A stretch of DNA of 64,000 nt from Isoetes taiwanensis (lineage: Eukaryota > Streptophyta > Lycopodiopsida > Isoetales > Isoetaceae). Where the stretch lies: positions 7,269,424-7,333,423 of the forward strand of contig JAJEKV010000053.1 in assembly GCA_021234155.1 (NCBI GenBank), given 5' to 3'. The notes beneath the pieces are model-generated. The model searched no databases, was not told the DNA's origin, and was given only the letters and a program-made list of their open reading frames with translations. The number at the start of each line of letters is the position of its first letter. The stretch's first letter is position 1. This document shows positions 45,646 through 57,780 of this stretch, one piece after another. A program made the position numbers and the translations under genes.

Positions 45646-47556
45646 CTAACTGAAAGCTAGATTTTCACTTTCAGTTGCCTCTTCCAGTTTGAATTCGGCT
45701 GCTACCTGAAGAAGGTGAGTTCTTTCATCTTGTCCCAACCACCGCGAGAGACAGAGAGTATCCTTCTGTAAAGATATATCCCCCAACCAGATCAACTTAT
45801 TGAAATTGCATCCTTCCTGTTTCAATTCTGCATATTCTTGCAATATTTTCCTTAAGGCATTCCACCATATTGGTTCAGAAAGCCGAACAAACTGATGCAA
45901 TGCCTTAATTGGTAGAGGAATAGATCCCATCAAAACCTCTCCAGGAGATCCTGTCCCATGAAAATCAGAACCTCCAAGCATTAGAAGATCATAACAGCTT
46001 GCTAATTCTGCAAATCCTGCAAAGAATTTCAAAATGCTATGTCAATCTTATTGGGCAAAAGGAAAACAAAAAAATGCAAAAATTCTATGCTTGACATCCA
46101 CGTTGGAATGTGAAAATATAGATATAGACTTGATCATCCGAGGCTAATCCATCCCTCTCTTTCTTCCAAGTACCCTTTCCAGAATGTTTACTAAGTGCAA
46201 TTTGACATAGGAACCTACTTACTGAACCTTGCAACCAGTCCCTTTCAATAGACTTGACAAAGCCTGATCTGGCATGTGGTTTATCAATTCTTATTCTTTC
46301 AATAACTACAATACGTCTTCATCTTCTGCTTCTATAATATCATAGGCCCCACTAAAGCCATAGATCCTATAAGCTAATGGGAGAAAATTTATAGCCAACT
46401 AAACAAGTAGTCACAATATTAAAACTAAAATCTTGCATGCAAAGCATATCATCCGAGTTTGAACCAACATCCTAGATTTAGCTGGCAACAACTTTGATAA
46501 ATTTCCTTCTAGAAGAGGACTCACCTGCATCTTTACCATCTGACTTGTACACTTCCATTGCATGTAGACCAACTTCCTTTAGGCCTCTGATAACAGGGAT
46601 GGCATGCTTCAATCTCCATGGATGTGCTAGTGTTGCAATTCCTCCAGTACGAAGAATTAATTTCACTCCTTCCTCTGCAGAAACTTCATACCCACTGCAG
46701 CTCAACAATCAGTACAGAGGCACCCTTGTAGAAGTGTACTGAACATCATCAACTGAAAAAAACCTGGAATAAGCAGGTCCGCCATCGTAGAGATACTTAT
46801 CAAAAGCCTCCCTAATATTATTTATATGGCCTGCTTCTAGAAGGGCACGTGCAACGTGAGGTCTTCCAGGAGCAGTATCCTTTCCAGCCAACTCTAAAAC
46901 CCTATCCAAGGTTATATGCTTTCCCAGCATCTGCAGTTTGCACACCATAGATTGTGCTCTAACATATCTCCCTTCTCGGATCCTCATTAAACTCTGTTCT
47001 AGCTCTCCTCTTCCACAAGGACCACAACAACCATAGTACCCTAATATATGCACCAATTCTCTGCAAAGCAATCTCTATACCAAGACTGTCACTCAAAAAA
47101 AAATGAGTGGGCCAATATAAAACAGGCACTTACCCTTCACCAAAAGTTGTGCTCATTTCCACGCCAGGAATTAACCTAACTCCATATTTGTGGGCAGCTT
47201 CCACTGCCTCAGGAATTCCTGCCATGGTATCATGGTCTGTCAAGGCTAGAACTTTCACCTGCTAATTCGATCTTATATTTAGCGTCTCCGACATAAAAAA
47301 AAGATCAAAAAACTGTTCAAGGTTTCATTATACATGAACTTACTCCTCTACCAGAAGCCTTCTGCAACAATTGAGTTGGCGTCAATGTGCCATCACTAAA
47401 CGTGCTATGAGAATGTAAATCAACTAAAAGGGCACCGGTAGTAACTGGGTCCCTTGAACACCACTGCGTAACATATTCGAGAGCTTCTCGTTCTTGCATA
47501 TTCCTGTTTTTGTTGGATGTTTTCTTCCTCCTCTTCTTGTTCTTATTGGGCGCCAT
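45646..47556 (-). CDS. PHP-domain phosphoesterase, five exons, intact
   Basis: Exons 47556-47344, 47258-47134, 47060-46764, 46694-46525 and 46016-45646 join in phase at GT-AG borders to give 391 residues. A lysine-rich N-terminus (MAPNKNKKRRKK) precedes the PHP metal motifs: DLHSHSTFSDG (I), LTDHDT (II), PGVEMS (III), LAHPW, and GGSDFHG (IV). A helical insert (GRGELEQSLMRIREG ... GPAYS) sits between III and LAHPW, as in YciV/RNase AM-type proteins. Family members hydrolyse 3',5'-nucleoside bisphosphates or trim RNA 5' ends; that function here is inferred. The lysine-rich start could be a nuclear or organellar signal. The ATG at 47556 is chosen for its ACCATGG context; one at 47568 is in frame. 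Confidence 0.88.
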
Positions 47557-47674
47557 GGTGCGAATCACATGTGCTATTTTATTGCCAGGCTTGATATAAT
47601 GGGTGAAAGGGCAATAAAGCTCCCAAAAATGTGAAAAGCTTATTGTATTTTACATAAGATTATAAAGATTATAA

Positions 47675-48566
47675 GGGTGAAATCACACTACGTTCCCTCC
47701 CCTTCTTTTAGTTTTTATTGTCCAATAAAAGAACGCCACGTTGGCGAAGGTAACCCAAGGCGTATCACACTTGCGCCTTCCCAAGCCTCGTCAGCACATC
47801 ATTTAGGGGCAGTCGAGGGATGGGCAACCTCGGCTGCCCCTCCGCGTTCCTCGGGCACACGTCACTCTATAGTCCGATTCAGCATTCTTCCAAGAGCTTC
47901 ATACGGCAGAAATGGCCTCCGGCCTTGTCAGAATAGCGTTGGAATGCGAAAAAACTCCAGATCGGGGCAAGCTGCATCAAGAACTGTGAATCGGTACAAG
48001 ACTGTGAATCGGCTCATCTACGGCTCATCAACATTTTTTTGTCTTGTTCTGGAGGTGGGCTATGGCGTCAAGATGTTCTTGAGAATCTTTGAAGCTCAAG
48101 GTCGGATTTTTGAAGCTTAAAGCCTAATTTTTTGAATCTTAAGGTCGGATTTTTGAATCTTAAGGACGGATTTTCTCGAATCAGGGATTATTTGAAGCTT
48201 AAGGCTGGATCTTTGAAGCTTAAGGTTTGCTTAAGGATTTCGGATTTGAAGCGTTTGCTTAAGGATTTCGGATTTGAAGCTTAAGGCCGGATCTTCGAAG
48301 CTTCCCAAGACTGTGAATCGGCTCATCAACGCTCATCATTCCTTGAATTGGCACCCGTTTTGAAAGGGTAAAGACTCTGAAGCTCTGTATATGCCTAATC
48401 CTGACTGTTGGTTCCCGCCACGACTCATCCGATTCTCATCCACCGTGGACTCCGTCGTGGCATCTCCATCTTCGATAGTGTGATACGGTCGAACCAATTT
48501 GCTAGCCTTCCCGTTTCCCTCATTGCCACATCAACAAAGGGGAGGGAATGTAGTGTGATTTCACCC
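47675..48566. mobile_element. 892-bp non-autonomous DNA transposon, ~32-bp TIRs, TAA target duplication
   Basis: The ends GGGTGAAATCACACTAC match as inverted repeats for about 32 bp with one mismatch. TAA flanks both sides (47672-47674, 48567-48569), as in PIF/Harbinger elements. Inside (48085-48310) is a degenerate ~22-bp repeat, TTTGAAGCTTAAGGTCGGAT. No transposase is encoded. Confidence 0.85.
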
Positions 48567-48600
48567 TAAGATTGTGAATGGTTATGGCGGTATATAAGTA

Positions 48601-49022
48601 GGGGAGGGTGCCCATAAAGCACCCACTTAAGGGTAAAAATTATATTATGATGGGTTTAATTGTTTTTAATCACCTATTTTGATATAACACAATAAAATTT
48701 CCATGTTTAGCTTTCAATTTGTACTAAAACCGAGTTTTTTTTGACGAATCTAAAGCTCGCTATGAAGATTTGAAGTTCTATCCTTATTTTGACCCCAATA
48801 GACCACTAAATGCCCTTCAATGGACCACTTAAAGGCCTTCAATGGACTACCAAATGCTCACACTTGACCTTCATTGGCCCACAAGTGCCCATTAATAGAC
48901 CATGCATTTACTTTAATTTTTAGTACTTTTTAAGGTGGGCTATTGTAGGCAAAGGTGGGCTATTAAAGGGCAAAAAGTGGGCCATCAAAGGGCAAAAAGT
49001 GGGCCATTGGGGCACCCTCCCC
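48601..49022. mobile_element. 422-bp MITE, GGGGAGGGTGCCC ends, TA duplication
   Basis: The ends GGGGAGGGTGCCC and its inverse match for at least 13 bp, with a partial match (CCCACTT) extending further inside. TA flanks both sides. Internally the right half has AAAGTGGGCCA(T)CAAAGGGC repeats. It starts 34 bp after the previous element. Confidence 0.75.
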
Positions 49023-49287
49023 TATTTATTTTCGTATGATGCTGATGGTGGATGGGCTGGTTTGACCCAAGGAGATGCCTTTATTGAAATTGCTATTTTA
49101 GCTTGTAGAAAATGTCACATGGAGATGTTAAAAGAAGATGACGTGGCATGTTACTATTTAGAGACTTTCATATTCGTGATGTGGTGTATTCTGGTGTATT
49201 CTATTTTAAGTATTTTGGTTTAGGTCAAGTGTGGAGCAAGGAACAGGGGCGCAGGGCGGCGTGCACATGGCGGGATTAGATCCGCTA

Positions 49288-50110
49288 TTTTTTTTTTTTT
49301 TTTTTTTTTTGACATAATGCAGGTTTACATATCCAGGCAAAATTTTGAGATCGAAGATCTCCGGAGCACTCAGGAAGAGGGAGACCCAAAAGGAATATTA
49401 GATGCCGGAAGCCAAGCTTTGCCCTGAATAAAACTTTCAATACTGAACTTCTCAACATCAGAGGCACAGATTTGAGAAGATCAAGGAACTCTTCCAGCAC
49501 TGCTACCACCAGGGCCAAAGCTTTGAAATTCAGCAAAGAACACAATATCAAGGGCAAAACTTCCGCTCCAAGCAAGCCACCCATCTGAGTGGATCAATTC
49601 GCCCATAAAGCTGTTTAAAAAAACAGATATGGAATAGAGCTTCCAAGGTCGGCCCAGGTAAGCCCTATGCTTGTTGGGTTCAGCGTGATATTGATCCATA
49701 TAATCTTGGGTTCCTTGGATTGAGCAGTTTTTAAAGACAAATCCGATGGCTTGTGCAGGATCTATGCATCCATGTGCAGTTACAGAACTAAGTCCAGCGC
49801 CTGGGTGGCATTTGCGTATGAAGATGTTGCAGTTCTGGAAGTATGTGGCTGCATTTCCAAAGATAAAATCTATGGTGCCTATGATTGTGCAGTCTTTGAA
49901 GTAGTGGCGCAATGTGCGAGAATATAGTGTGTCTTGAAAACTTGTGAAGGAACATCCATGGAAGGCTGCTTCATCTCTGTCTAGAGTTAGTGCCACTGCT
50001 TGATGTAACTCTGGTCTTGCTATGTTTTCAGCTGCGCTTTTTTCCTTGGATGTTTCGAAGCTGGCGGTTTCTTCAAGGGTTTTCTGGTGTTTTGTTTGCA
50101 GCGGCTGCTG
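49288..50110 (-). pseudogene. Pectin methylesterase processed pseudogene with poly(A) tail
   Basis: The minus-strand reading gives ENIARPELHQAVALTLDRD, FQDTLYSRTLRHYF, GTIDFIFGNAATYFQN, YLGRPWKLYS and SFGPGGSSAGRVP, the ordered PME core. QDTLY, the aspartate in GTIDFIFG and RPW (active site) are present. The C-terminal end (ESFIQGKAWLPASNIPF) is in another frame, so there is at least one frame change. A 3' UTR of ~60 bp runs into an A-run (49288-49312 on the minus strand). The N-terminal part of the catalytic domain is missing or unreadable. The tail and 5' loss fit an mRNA retrocopy. Functional PMEs demethylate cell-wall pectin; this copy should not. Confidence 0.8.
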
Positions 50111-50249
50111 GTAGCAGAATAATACTTTATTTTCTTAATGCTATGTTCTTGTTGTTGCTTTGTTCTTTGTGTTTTGCGGGTCTGCCAATGGCAGGAGGGT
50201 TCAAATCCCTCAATGCCCTTCTATTTTTCTTTAAAAGTTTGACTACATA

Positions 50250-52430
50250 GCTGACTTGTGGATCATTGGGAGGAAATCATATGCTAACATGGAAATGTCA
50301 GTTTGACCCCATCAAGGGGTCAACTGACGACTGTGGTGTCTCCATTTGGAATATGATATGGAATATTCCCCATATCAATGGCTGAAAATGAATAATAAAG
50401 AGAAATGAGCGTAAAGTGACTAGATTATTATCATCATGTTTAATAGATGTCTAAAACCCTAAAAGCTCTTATATAAGAAACTCTACGCTGTCTCGCACTG
50501 GAGAGATATATGTTCTAAAATTAGTGTGTTACTACTAGCCTAAAAGCCTAGGTGCATTATATATAGACATGTTTTTGGCCTGCTGTAGAGTCTCTGTGGA
50601 CTTAAAATAATATCTGTCTATCTTATCCTTATGTCTAAGTGCTTTCTTTGTATTTTTGGGTTGCCCCTAGGGGGGGGCAAACCCTCGCTTATGTGGGTTT
50701 GTGGCATATCCTAGGTATATGCTGGAATATACCTAAGATATTCTGCTAACTGCTCCAAACCTACTCTTGGCTGTAAACTGGCGGTCGCAATTGTTGTTGG
50801 GCGGCTGGTGTGGAAACTGGCTAACCGGCACCGCCATGGTTGTTCTGTACCTCCCAAGCCATGGGAGCATTTCTGATGTCCAGTGTGCCCAATAAGATTA
50901 TGATTTCATGGCCCGAAAACAACAAGCAAGAAGACCATTATTTCTTCAAAGTCAAGGACATGCACGCCGATCTGATATTAGAGTCCGGGGCTTCCTACTT
51001 GACGGATTTTCCACATTAAGCTTTGCTACAAAAGGTTGGATTTTCTGGAGCATTTGTGCTTGCAAAATTTTTGAAGACTTTGGGCTTACTACATGGCGGA
51101 TTCTTAAAGATCTTCAGCAGATAACTGTGTCATATTTTTCTTTCTTTGTGAGCAAGCAATAATCCAAATCTCAACATGTTTGTCATTCAGGATTCAAGAT
51201 TTTTGCCAGGCATTTTCCTTGCAGGCCGTTCTTCCACTTTTTATTTGAGGTAAAAGACTTTTGGCATGACACAATGCCATTTCTGCTTTTATGTTTTTAT
51301 TACTTGGTGTTGTTTACGTGCCATTTTCTTTAAGATCTAGGTATCTAAGCATTGGTGCAAAAAAACAACCTTCAAGTTCTGGTGAAGAAATGATTTTGCA
51401 TATGGGTGCTCCATAGATGGGTACATGGAAGAGATATGGAAATGGTATATTGCTTCTGACTCTCTTCAATTCTACTGATGTATCTTCATTTATATGATAC
51501 GCCTCTGTTCTACCTTTTTAAGTTTTTTAAGTTGTTATTGTTCAACTAGCTATTGTATTATTCTTCTTCAATTGCATGTGCAGGGTAAGAGACAGTTTGA
51601 GCTGCCTGTCTGAATGGTAGAAAGCACAAGCCATTCTTTCCTCTGCTCCCTTTCTGGATCAGAATGAAAATATGAGGAACTCTATGATGAGGACGTGTAA
51701 TACTTTTGTGGGTGCCATTTTGTGCAAACAGGCTTTCCTTCATAGGGCAAGTATCATAAATAGTATGTATTCTTGCAAACCCAAAGTAATGTAAAGTCTG
51801 CCAAAATGCTCTGATATTTCAAGTTATGAACAAATGTGTCACAGTCAAAGCGTCATGTGGGCGACCGTATAGAAACCGAAATGTTCTATCATTCGGACAT
51901 TGCAGAGACTCTGAAATGGCGATTCGACTTTGCCACATCATCCAAAATGATGAAATTATCCTAAGGACCAAGTTATACCATTCATTTTGCAAAAAAAAAA
52001 GAAACACTTACGCCTTACATGGCAGTATTCAGCATCCACCTCCTAGGCCAATTGACTACGAGTGTGCTGGAACGAACTCCGTGGCATCGCATCCTCGTTC
52101 TTGATCAGCAATTGGATTGACCATCTCAGACAAATAAATTGCGCTCTTATCCTCGTAAGACAGCTCCGCATCACGAAACTTCCAGGAAAGGAGAAACAAC
52201 TCGCTATAACCCATTTTTTAGCCGCAACTTTATCTTTTTATGGCATCCTGCATCAACTCTCTGCAAACAAGACTGCTTGTTGCAGCTATCCTCAAATTGA
52301 CGAAGCCTTTTCATTCCTTTTATCCTTATTTTGAGCTTTATGTGCTTCCGCTCGCCATCAATGTTCTCTGCATTTTCTTACACTATTCTCATAATATTGA
52401 CCATCATAACCAGTATGTTCCGAGACCCAA
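50250..52430. other. Intergenic, with a 14-bp stem hairpin at 50297-50330
   Basis: GTCAGTTTGACCCC and the inverse AGGGGTCAACTGAC face each other across a 4-bp loop. The remainder is AT-rich with a CCCCTAGGGGGGG tract near 50670. Frames show no recognised family. Confidence 0.45.
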
Positions 52431-52434
52431 GGAT

Positions 52435-52735
52435 GACAGAGAATCTACTATTGTCAATCTTCTTTAAAGATCTGGACACATAATTCCAAGAATAAGATCT
52501 TTGGCCTCCTCTGATACTGCCAAAGAATTCCATTTCAAACATGTAGAGACAATATCTTCTCCCAACTCAAGCTTCCGAAGAATTTCCTTCATATGCAGTT
52601 GCGCTGACAAGGACATTTCGGGACTTGAGATCCCTATGAACCACGCCCATGTCGTGCAAATCCTGCACAATTCTGGCCAAATAATAGATAAGCTTATCTA
52701 TGTGAAAATGGGAAATCCCTGACGAAGCATAGTCT
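52435..52735 (-). pseudogene. Protein kinase fragment, CDPK/CRK-like
   Basis: One frame gives IVQDLHDMGVVHRDLKSRNVLV, containing HRDLKxxN of subdomain VIb. Another gives VSEEAKDLILGIMCPDL followed by RLTIVDSLSSLGL, matching the subdomain X-XI region of calcium-dependent-type kinases (EEAKDLIxxML..DPxxRLT). The DFG-APE part between them is deleted and frames differ, so this is a pseudogene relic of about 90 residues. Confidence 0.75.
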
Positions 52736-54057
52736 GATTTTGTTGATGTTGGAAAAGATGTAGATTCTCAGGTTGCAAGTCGAGAGAGCACCCTGTCAGT
52801 TAAATTGGATAAGCAGAAGCAAATTATAGTTCGCGAGAGATTGATGAATAAAGCACATGCCAACGGTCTGTACCTTTTGTTGCCCCACCATCTCAATTTC
52901 TCTTCTCTGTTGAGTCACCATCTGTACCCTTCATAATGCAGTCCTTTTGGAATGTCCATTATCCAGGGTGAAGCATTCTAGTACCGATTTGGTGGGGTTC
53001 AAATCCCTATGCTTCCCTTCTTTTACATGCTTTCTAGTCAATGTGCGAGGTGTTTGATTTTGTACTGCCTGCTGTCACAGGCAGCCAAGTCACTGAATTC
53101 TACACTATAGTTCAGTGTGACTTGGAAATTGGAGAGGCCAATCTTGATTTCCAAGTGACGGGGGTACTTTTTATTTTGCAAGCTATGGGGAAAATACTTT
53201 AGCATCATGCTCCGTTGATTTGGATCATCGATGCACAATATATTTGCAGTAATACATCGTTGCCCTATGAGCATCTACCATCCATTTGTTCACGTTCTCA
53301 GCATCTATGACCTATGTAATCCACCTGACACATATCCTTTTGGTAGGTTTAGAGATATTGATGAACAACCACCCACTTTGAATATGACTTGGCATATTTC
53401 AAAATTCAATGGTCAAATTTATATGATTTGTACCCATCTTTCAAATCCTGCTACTTACATTTAGTTATTGACTTATAGTTAGCAGATGAAATCCTAGTTC
53501 TTAATGTTGACTTTTCGATCAACACATCATAAAACTTTAGTCATTGATTTCTAGTCATTGGCTTTAACTGATACATTACTGCTTTCGTCAAGGATGATTG
53601 GGGCGAGGAAGTAAGAGAATTGTACATCTCAATCATAAGTAAAAAAAATTGTACGATATCAATCATAATGTAGCGTTCAGTTCTTTTATTTTTTTATCTA
53701 TGAGGGCAAAAAAAGAAGTAAAAGTATAATCAAAATAAAATAAAAAAAAGTATCGTTGCAATCCCACTGGGGTTATTTGACATTACCTTCATATTTCATA
53801 CTTATAGAACTTCTCAATGGACCTTCATGCACCTTCTTTGTATCTGGCTCATATAATTCTCTACCATTTGAGATGATAGGAGGGGCCAGGTTTCCACTCC
53901 ATGTCAACATGGATACTAGTGTTGTCACAATACATTGACAATGTTATTTGAAATAACCTTTCATGCTATTTTATTCCGATACCTTTAAGAGTTTTGTTGC
54001 CGTTCTAAATTAATGTGATGTCCACTATCATTTTGTGGCCAACTCTTCAATTATATA
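52736..54057. other. Intergenic, no gene seen
   Basis: AT-rich sequence with A-runs near 53640-53750. No supported gene. Confidence 0.4.
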
Positions 54058-54130
54058 CAAATTTAATTTCTCCACTAATAAACGCATGCCCGGCGCTGCC
54101 GGGCTAATGCCCTAGCATGTGTTTTTACTC
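54058..54130 (+). repeat. GCCCGGCGCTGCCGGGC hairpin, Helitron-end-like
   Basis: AATTTCTCCACTAATAAACG then a 17-bp palindrome (GCCCGGC-GCT-GCCGGGC) resembles plant Helitron termini. A related, inverted block ends in CTAG at 60600. A degraded second copy of the following sequence (GCTAAT...TGTGTTTTTA) occurs near 55160. Confidence 0.4.
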
Positions 54131-54216
54131 GGCCTTTAATAATATGTGGAAATTCTTCGACAACATGGTGATACTGGCAAGAACGGATATGATTTGCTTT
54201 TGTAATTATTTTTGTT

Positions 54217-55070
54217 ATTTTTTTTTTTGTTGAAGGACGTCAGACTTTATTCAATCAAAGAGTCAAATACAAGTATAAATGCAGAGACAGGAATAAAATC
54301 TCAGCGGATAAGCGGAGACCCACCGAGTGAAGCAACCTGCCTAAGCATAAGAGTGCACATCCAAAAACTCCTCAAAAATCAATCGCCTCTTGCGAGGGGC
54401 AAGTGAAGAACAATGATACGACTTTACAATGTAACCTTGAGCTTCTTGGAGAACACGATTATCCGCCACATCCGGACCTTTGAAGATTACCAATCTTCGT
54501 CTTTTTCCAGATAGTCCAAAGCAACCATCCCGCTGCTAGATGAAAAGCCCGGCCTTGTAACTCTATCCGTGTACTTGGGTAAATTGCCAAAAGCGGTTGT
54601 TGACTTGTTAGTGAAACCCGAAAAAGGGAAAAAACAACCGGTCCCATAATTGTCTAAGGTGTTCACACATGAAAAAGCAATGCTCAATGGTCTCAGATCC
54701 ACGCTTGCATACTTGGACATCGATTTGATATTCTAGGGTTAAACTTATGGACAAGCACATTAACCCCATGAGACACCTATGAAGAATCGCCACCAAAGAA
54801 GCGCCACTTTAGGATGAAGTAGCTTGTCCCATGCCCAAGACCACACCTTCTGCCATTGAAGAGGAGGAAGTTGAAGAGACCACTTATTAGACGGAGGAAG
54901 AATATCAGTATCAAGCAACAACTGATACATAGAGTTCACAAGTTTGCACTCCTTAATTTCTTCATGACAAACCCATACCAAAATATCTTCTTGGTGTGGC
55001 AGAATAGGCTGTAGAAAATCAGCAACTTTTTGCCAAAGAACTCTATCCCATCGCCCCAATAGAAACTTAT
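54217..55070 (-). mobile_element. LINE 3' end with zf-RVT and poly(A) tail
   Basis: The minus-strand frames give LQWQKVWSWAWDKLLHPKVALLWW and then QVCKRGSETIEHCFFMCEHLRQLWD, the zf-RVT domain after L1-type RTs. The 3' UTR ends in an A-run (54217-54231 on the minus strand). The coding part is broken between the two segments and the RT core is missing (5' truncated). Confidence 0.8.
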
Positions 55071-55089
55071 TTTTGTTATTGAAATTGTC

Positions 55090-57015
55090 TAATGACAGCT
55101 ATCACCAATATGTTAGCTTTGTGTTCATCATCAGTAAATGTGTGTCCAGTGTTGTCGTGCTAATATAGGAGCTTGTGTGTTTTTATCTGCCTTTAACCTA
55201 AGTTAGTACTCTAGTGGCGAATCATGTTTGTTATAATGCCACATATAGTTTTTTCTGCCTGAATGAAACTCATTTTTGAAATGCATGTAGATAGACTGCA
55301 AAGTATTGTTCGTGTTCTAAACATAGTATTTTTTTATTTTATTTTTTATGAAAATTCACATGTTTATGCAAGTAGAAAGTGCACATCTTAAGATATCTAT
55401 TTCAGAATTAGAAGAAATCACGTTTAATTCACTTAAATTGAAGTCCTTGATACATGTAAGAAAGTTCATATTGAACTTCTACTATTTGCATTTGTAATAT
55501 TTTAAGAAAAATCATGCTATTTTGCTTATTATGTTCACATTTTGCAAGCTGGGTGAAATCTTAATGTTGGTGTCATCCTGTGCCTCCTGTATCTTCAAGT
55601 CTTCAGAGCCAAACATGCAATGTGGTATTGACTGCAACAAATTGACCCGCTCTCAAATTCTGATTTTTCAGTCTCATCCATCTTTAAGGATATCATATGA
55701 AGCCAACTTGGGTAATATAGAATTCAAATAAGTTGTCTTATTGCTAATAATTGGCTGCATAATTGTATATAATGTCCTCTTATGAAGTTTAGAGACTACA
55801 ATATTCTTAAAATACTATAATATTCTTAAGGTAGTGGACACCACAAATTAAATGAGAAAAAGCAACACTTTAGCATTTGGTACAATATCCTCAGACTACA
55901 AAACACAAAGAAGATAAATATCTTATCCCGACATTGCAACATTGAACAATATTAAGGCAGTCGGCTATCTTTAGCACCATAGATTAAATGATGGGTTTTT
56001 TTTTTTTTTTTTGGGGGTTGGGGGGCAAGGGCTTGGTTTTGCAGAGATTTTCTGGATCCTAACGAGGGCTGTGAAGGTCCAAACCCTCTGGCTCTGGGCA
56101 AAAGAGCCTGTTTTGGTCAGGCTCACAGCATATCTACATGCTTTGTCCTCGGCAGATTTTGCACCATATTGTTACTCGCATTTGGTTCAGCATTTCGGCT
56201 TAGTCTAGAGGGTCAAGGTTGGTTCAGGCTGGGTGTGATTTTGGTTAAGGGTTTTGTGCTGCTACCGCAAAATCTACAAGAAATTTAAAGCTTTGATGAG
56301 GTCGTTCGTGGCCTCGAGGTTCGACTCCTCTGGCCTCGCTTACTGCTGACCCGAGCTTCTGGCCTGTGTGGTTGCTTTGTGACAGACGTTCAGGCCTTTT
56401 TTAGTTTGTGGAGATAAAACATCATGTTTTTGGATTGTGAATATGATGTTTTTGTATGTTGTTTAATTGTCCATATTTGCACCATTGGAACGTGCACATC
56501 AAATTTTGATTAGAAATTCGTTAGCCCTTGATCTGGCATAAATACAAGAATATTCTTCAAATCAATGCTCAAATATATCATGCCACAAAGTTTAGGACAA
56601 TATCATCAAATTTGTGATTTTAAAATTTAAAATGCACATAGTATACTTACCTCTCACATCCGTAACAGTAACAATAGTATTCTAAACGAGGTGCATCTGG
56701 ACTACTACAATCGTCGAATCCGTCGATCCTACGACCCAGATCGCATGTTGGGGCCTGTGAGCACATCTCGTTTCGCTTATAGCATCGATCCGAGCCATCG
56801 GATCGCCATTCTGGGGAGGGACGAGCCACTATATAAGGCTCTTTCCCCTTCAGCACCGGTTATCGGCGTCTTCTCACAGCAGCTTCCTTCCTTCTCCGAG
56901 CTTCCCTCCCTTCCCGCCCTGCTCAGGGGGACACTTCTGTTTCATGTTGTTCACTTTGCATTTACTATAATAATGTTTTTTGCGTCACTATCATGTCATT
57001 TGTCATATGTTGTTT
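55090..57015. other. Intergenic, no gene recognised
   Basis: AT-rich with a T/G homopolymer stretch near 55996-56025. A short frame from 56011 is open but has no motif. A G+C-richer block at 56650-56930 precedes the tandem repeat and may be part of the same element as 57018-57170. Confidence 0.4.
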
Positions 57016-57017
57016 TT

Positions 57018-57172
57018 ATTTCCACCTTGAGGGTGATGCTATTTATTTCCACCTTGAGGGTGATGCTATTTTTTTCCACCTTGAGGGTGATGCTATTTTT
57101 TCCACCTTGAGGGTGATGCTATTTTTCCACCTTGAGGGTGATGCTATTTATTTCCACCTTGAGGGTGACGAT
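57018..57172 (+). repeat. ~27-bp tandem repeat, six copies, with CACC...GGTG hairpin
   Basis: Units CCACCTTGAGGGTGATGCTA plus a variable T-run occur six times. Each carries the short inverted repeat CACC-TTGAG-GGTG. Copies differ mainly in T-run length. A partial unit (CCACCCGATGC) follows at about 57182. Confidence 0.95.
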
Positions 57173-57299
57173 ACTTAATTTCCACCCGATGCTTTTTCAC
57201 CTCTCGGGTCTTTGATTTTATGTTCTAATTTGCTCTTCTTTTGGGGATTGATTGTGCGGCTTGCCTTGTCCATGCCATGCATGTTAGTTCCTTCTAACC

Positions 57300-57780
57300 A
57301 TTTATGGGTATTTTTGGGGTTCTTTTGAGCTGCTGCAGGTTTTTTGCGGTCGTTTGGGGGTCCTGCTTTTTCGACTCCGCCATCGACATGTCTCCTTCGT
57401 CTCTCCAAGGCCCCGCCATCTTCTCGGGGTCTTGCTAGATTGGTGTTCGCCAGCACATCATCTTTTTCGGTTCTCCAGGCAACATATTCGGGGCTTCTGC
57501 CGTCCTCTAGGGTCCTGCTATTTTTGGGTTCGTCGTCCCTCCATCTTCTTCGGTTTTCCAGGCATCACATTCAAGGTTGTTGGCGACCATTTCTCATTAG
57601 GGTTTTCCTCGAAAACCCGAAAGGGCGGGGTTTTTTATCCCGGTGAGAAGTTGTCGCCATTACCCTTCTATGTTGCATGTGCACATTTCTTTTTATGGGG
57701 TAGTCCGATATTGTTCCTATGGTCGGCTACCCCTCTCTATTCTTCAAACCATTGTATACTGCTGCTGTGATGAATGACAA
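57300..57780 (+). mobile_element. Probable LINE/SINE 3' region, weak
   Basis: CGAAAACCCGAAAGGGCGGGGTT then TTTTTATCCCGG at about 57608-57645 resembles the GC/T-rich 3' motif of the LINE tails at 36.5, 39.7 and 62.6 kb. No RT sequence or microsatellite tail was seen, so this may be a non-autonomous relative. Confidence 0.4.

Noticed and set aside
50400-50900. LTR-like region with a TATA-type motif and polyadenylation-like text
   Set aside because: No TG/CA boundaries, partner repeat or primer-binding site were found.
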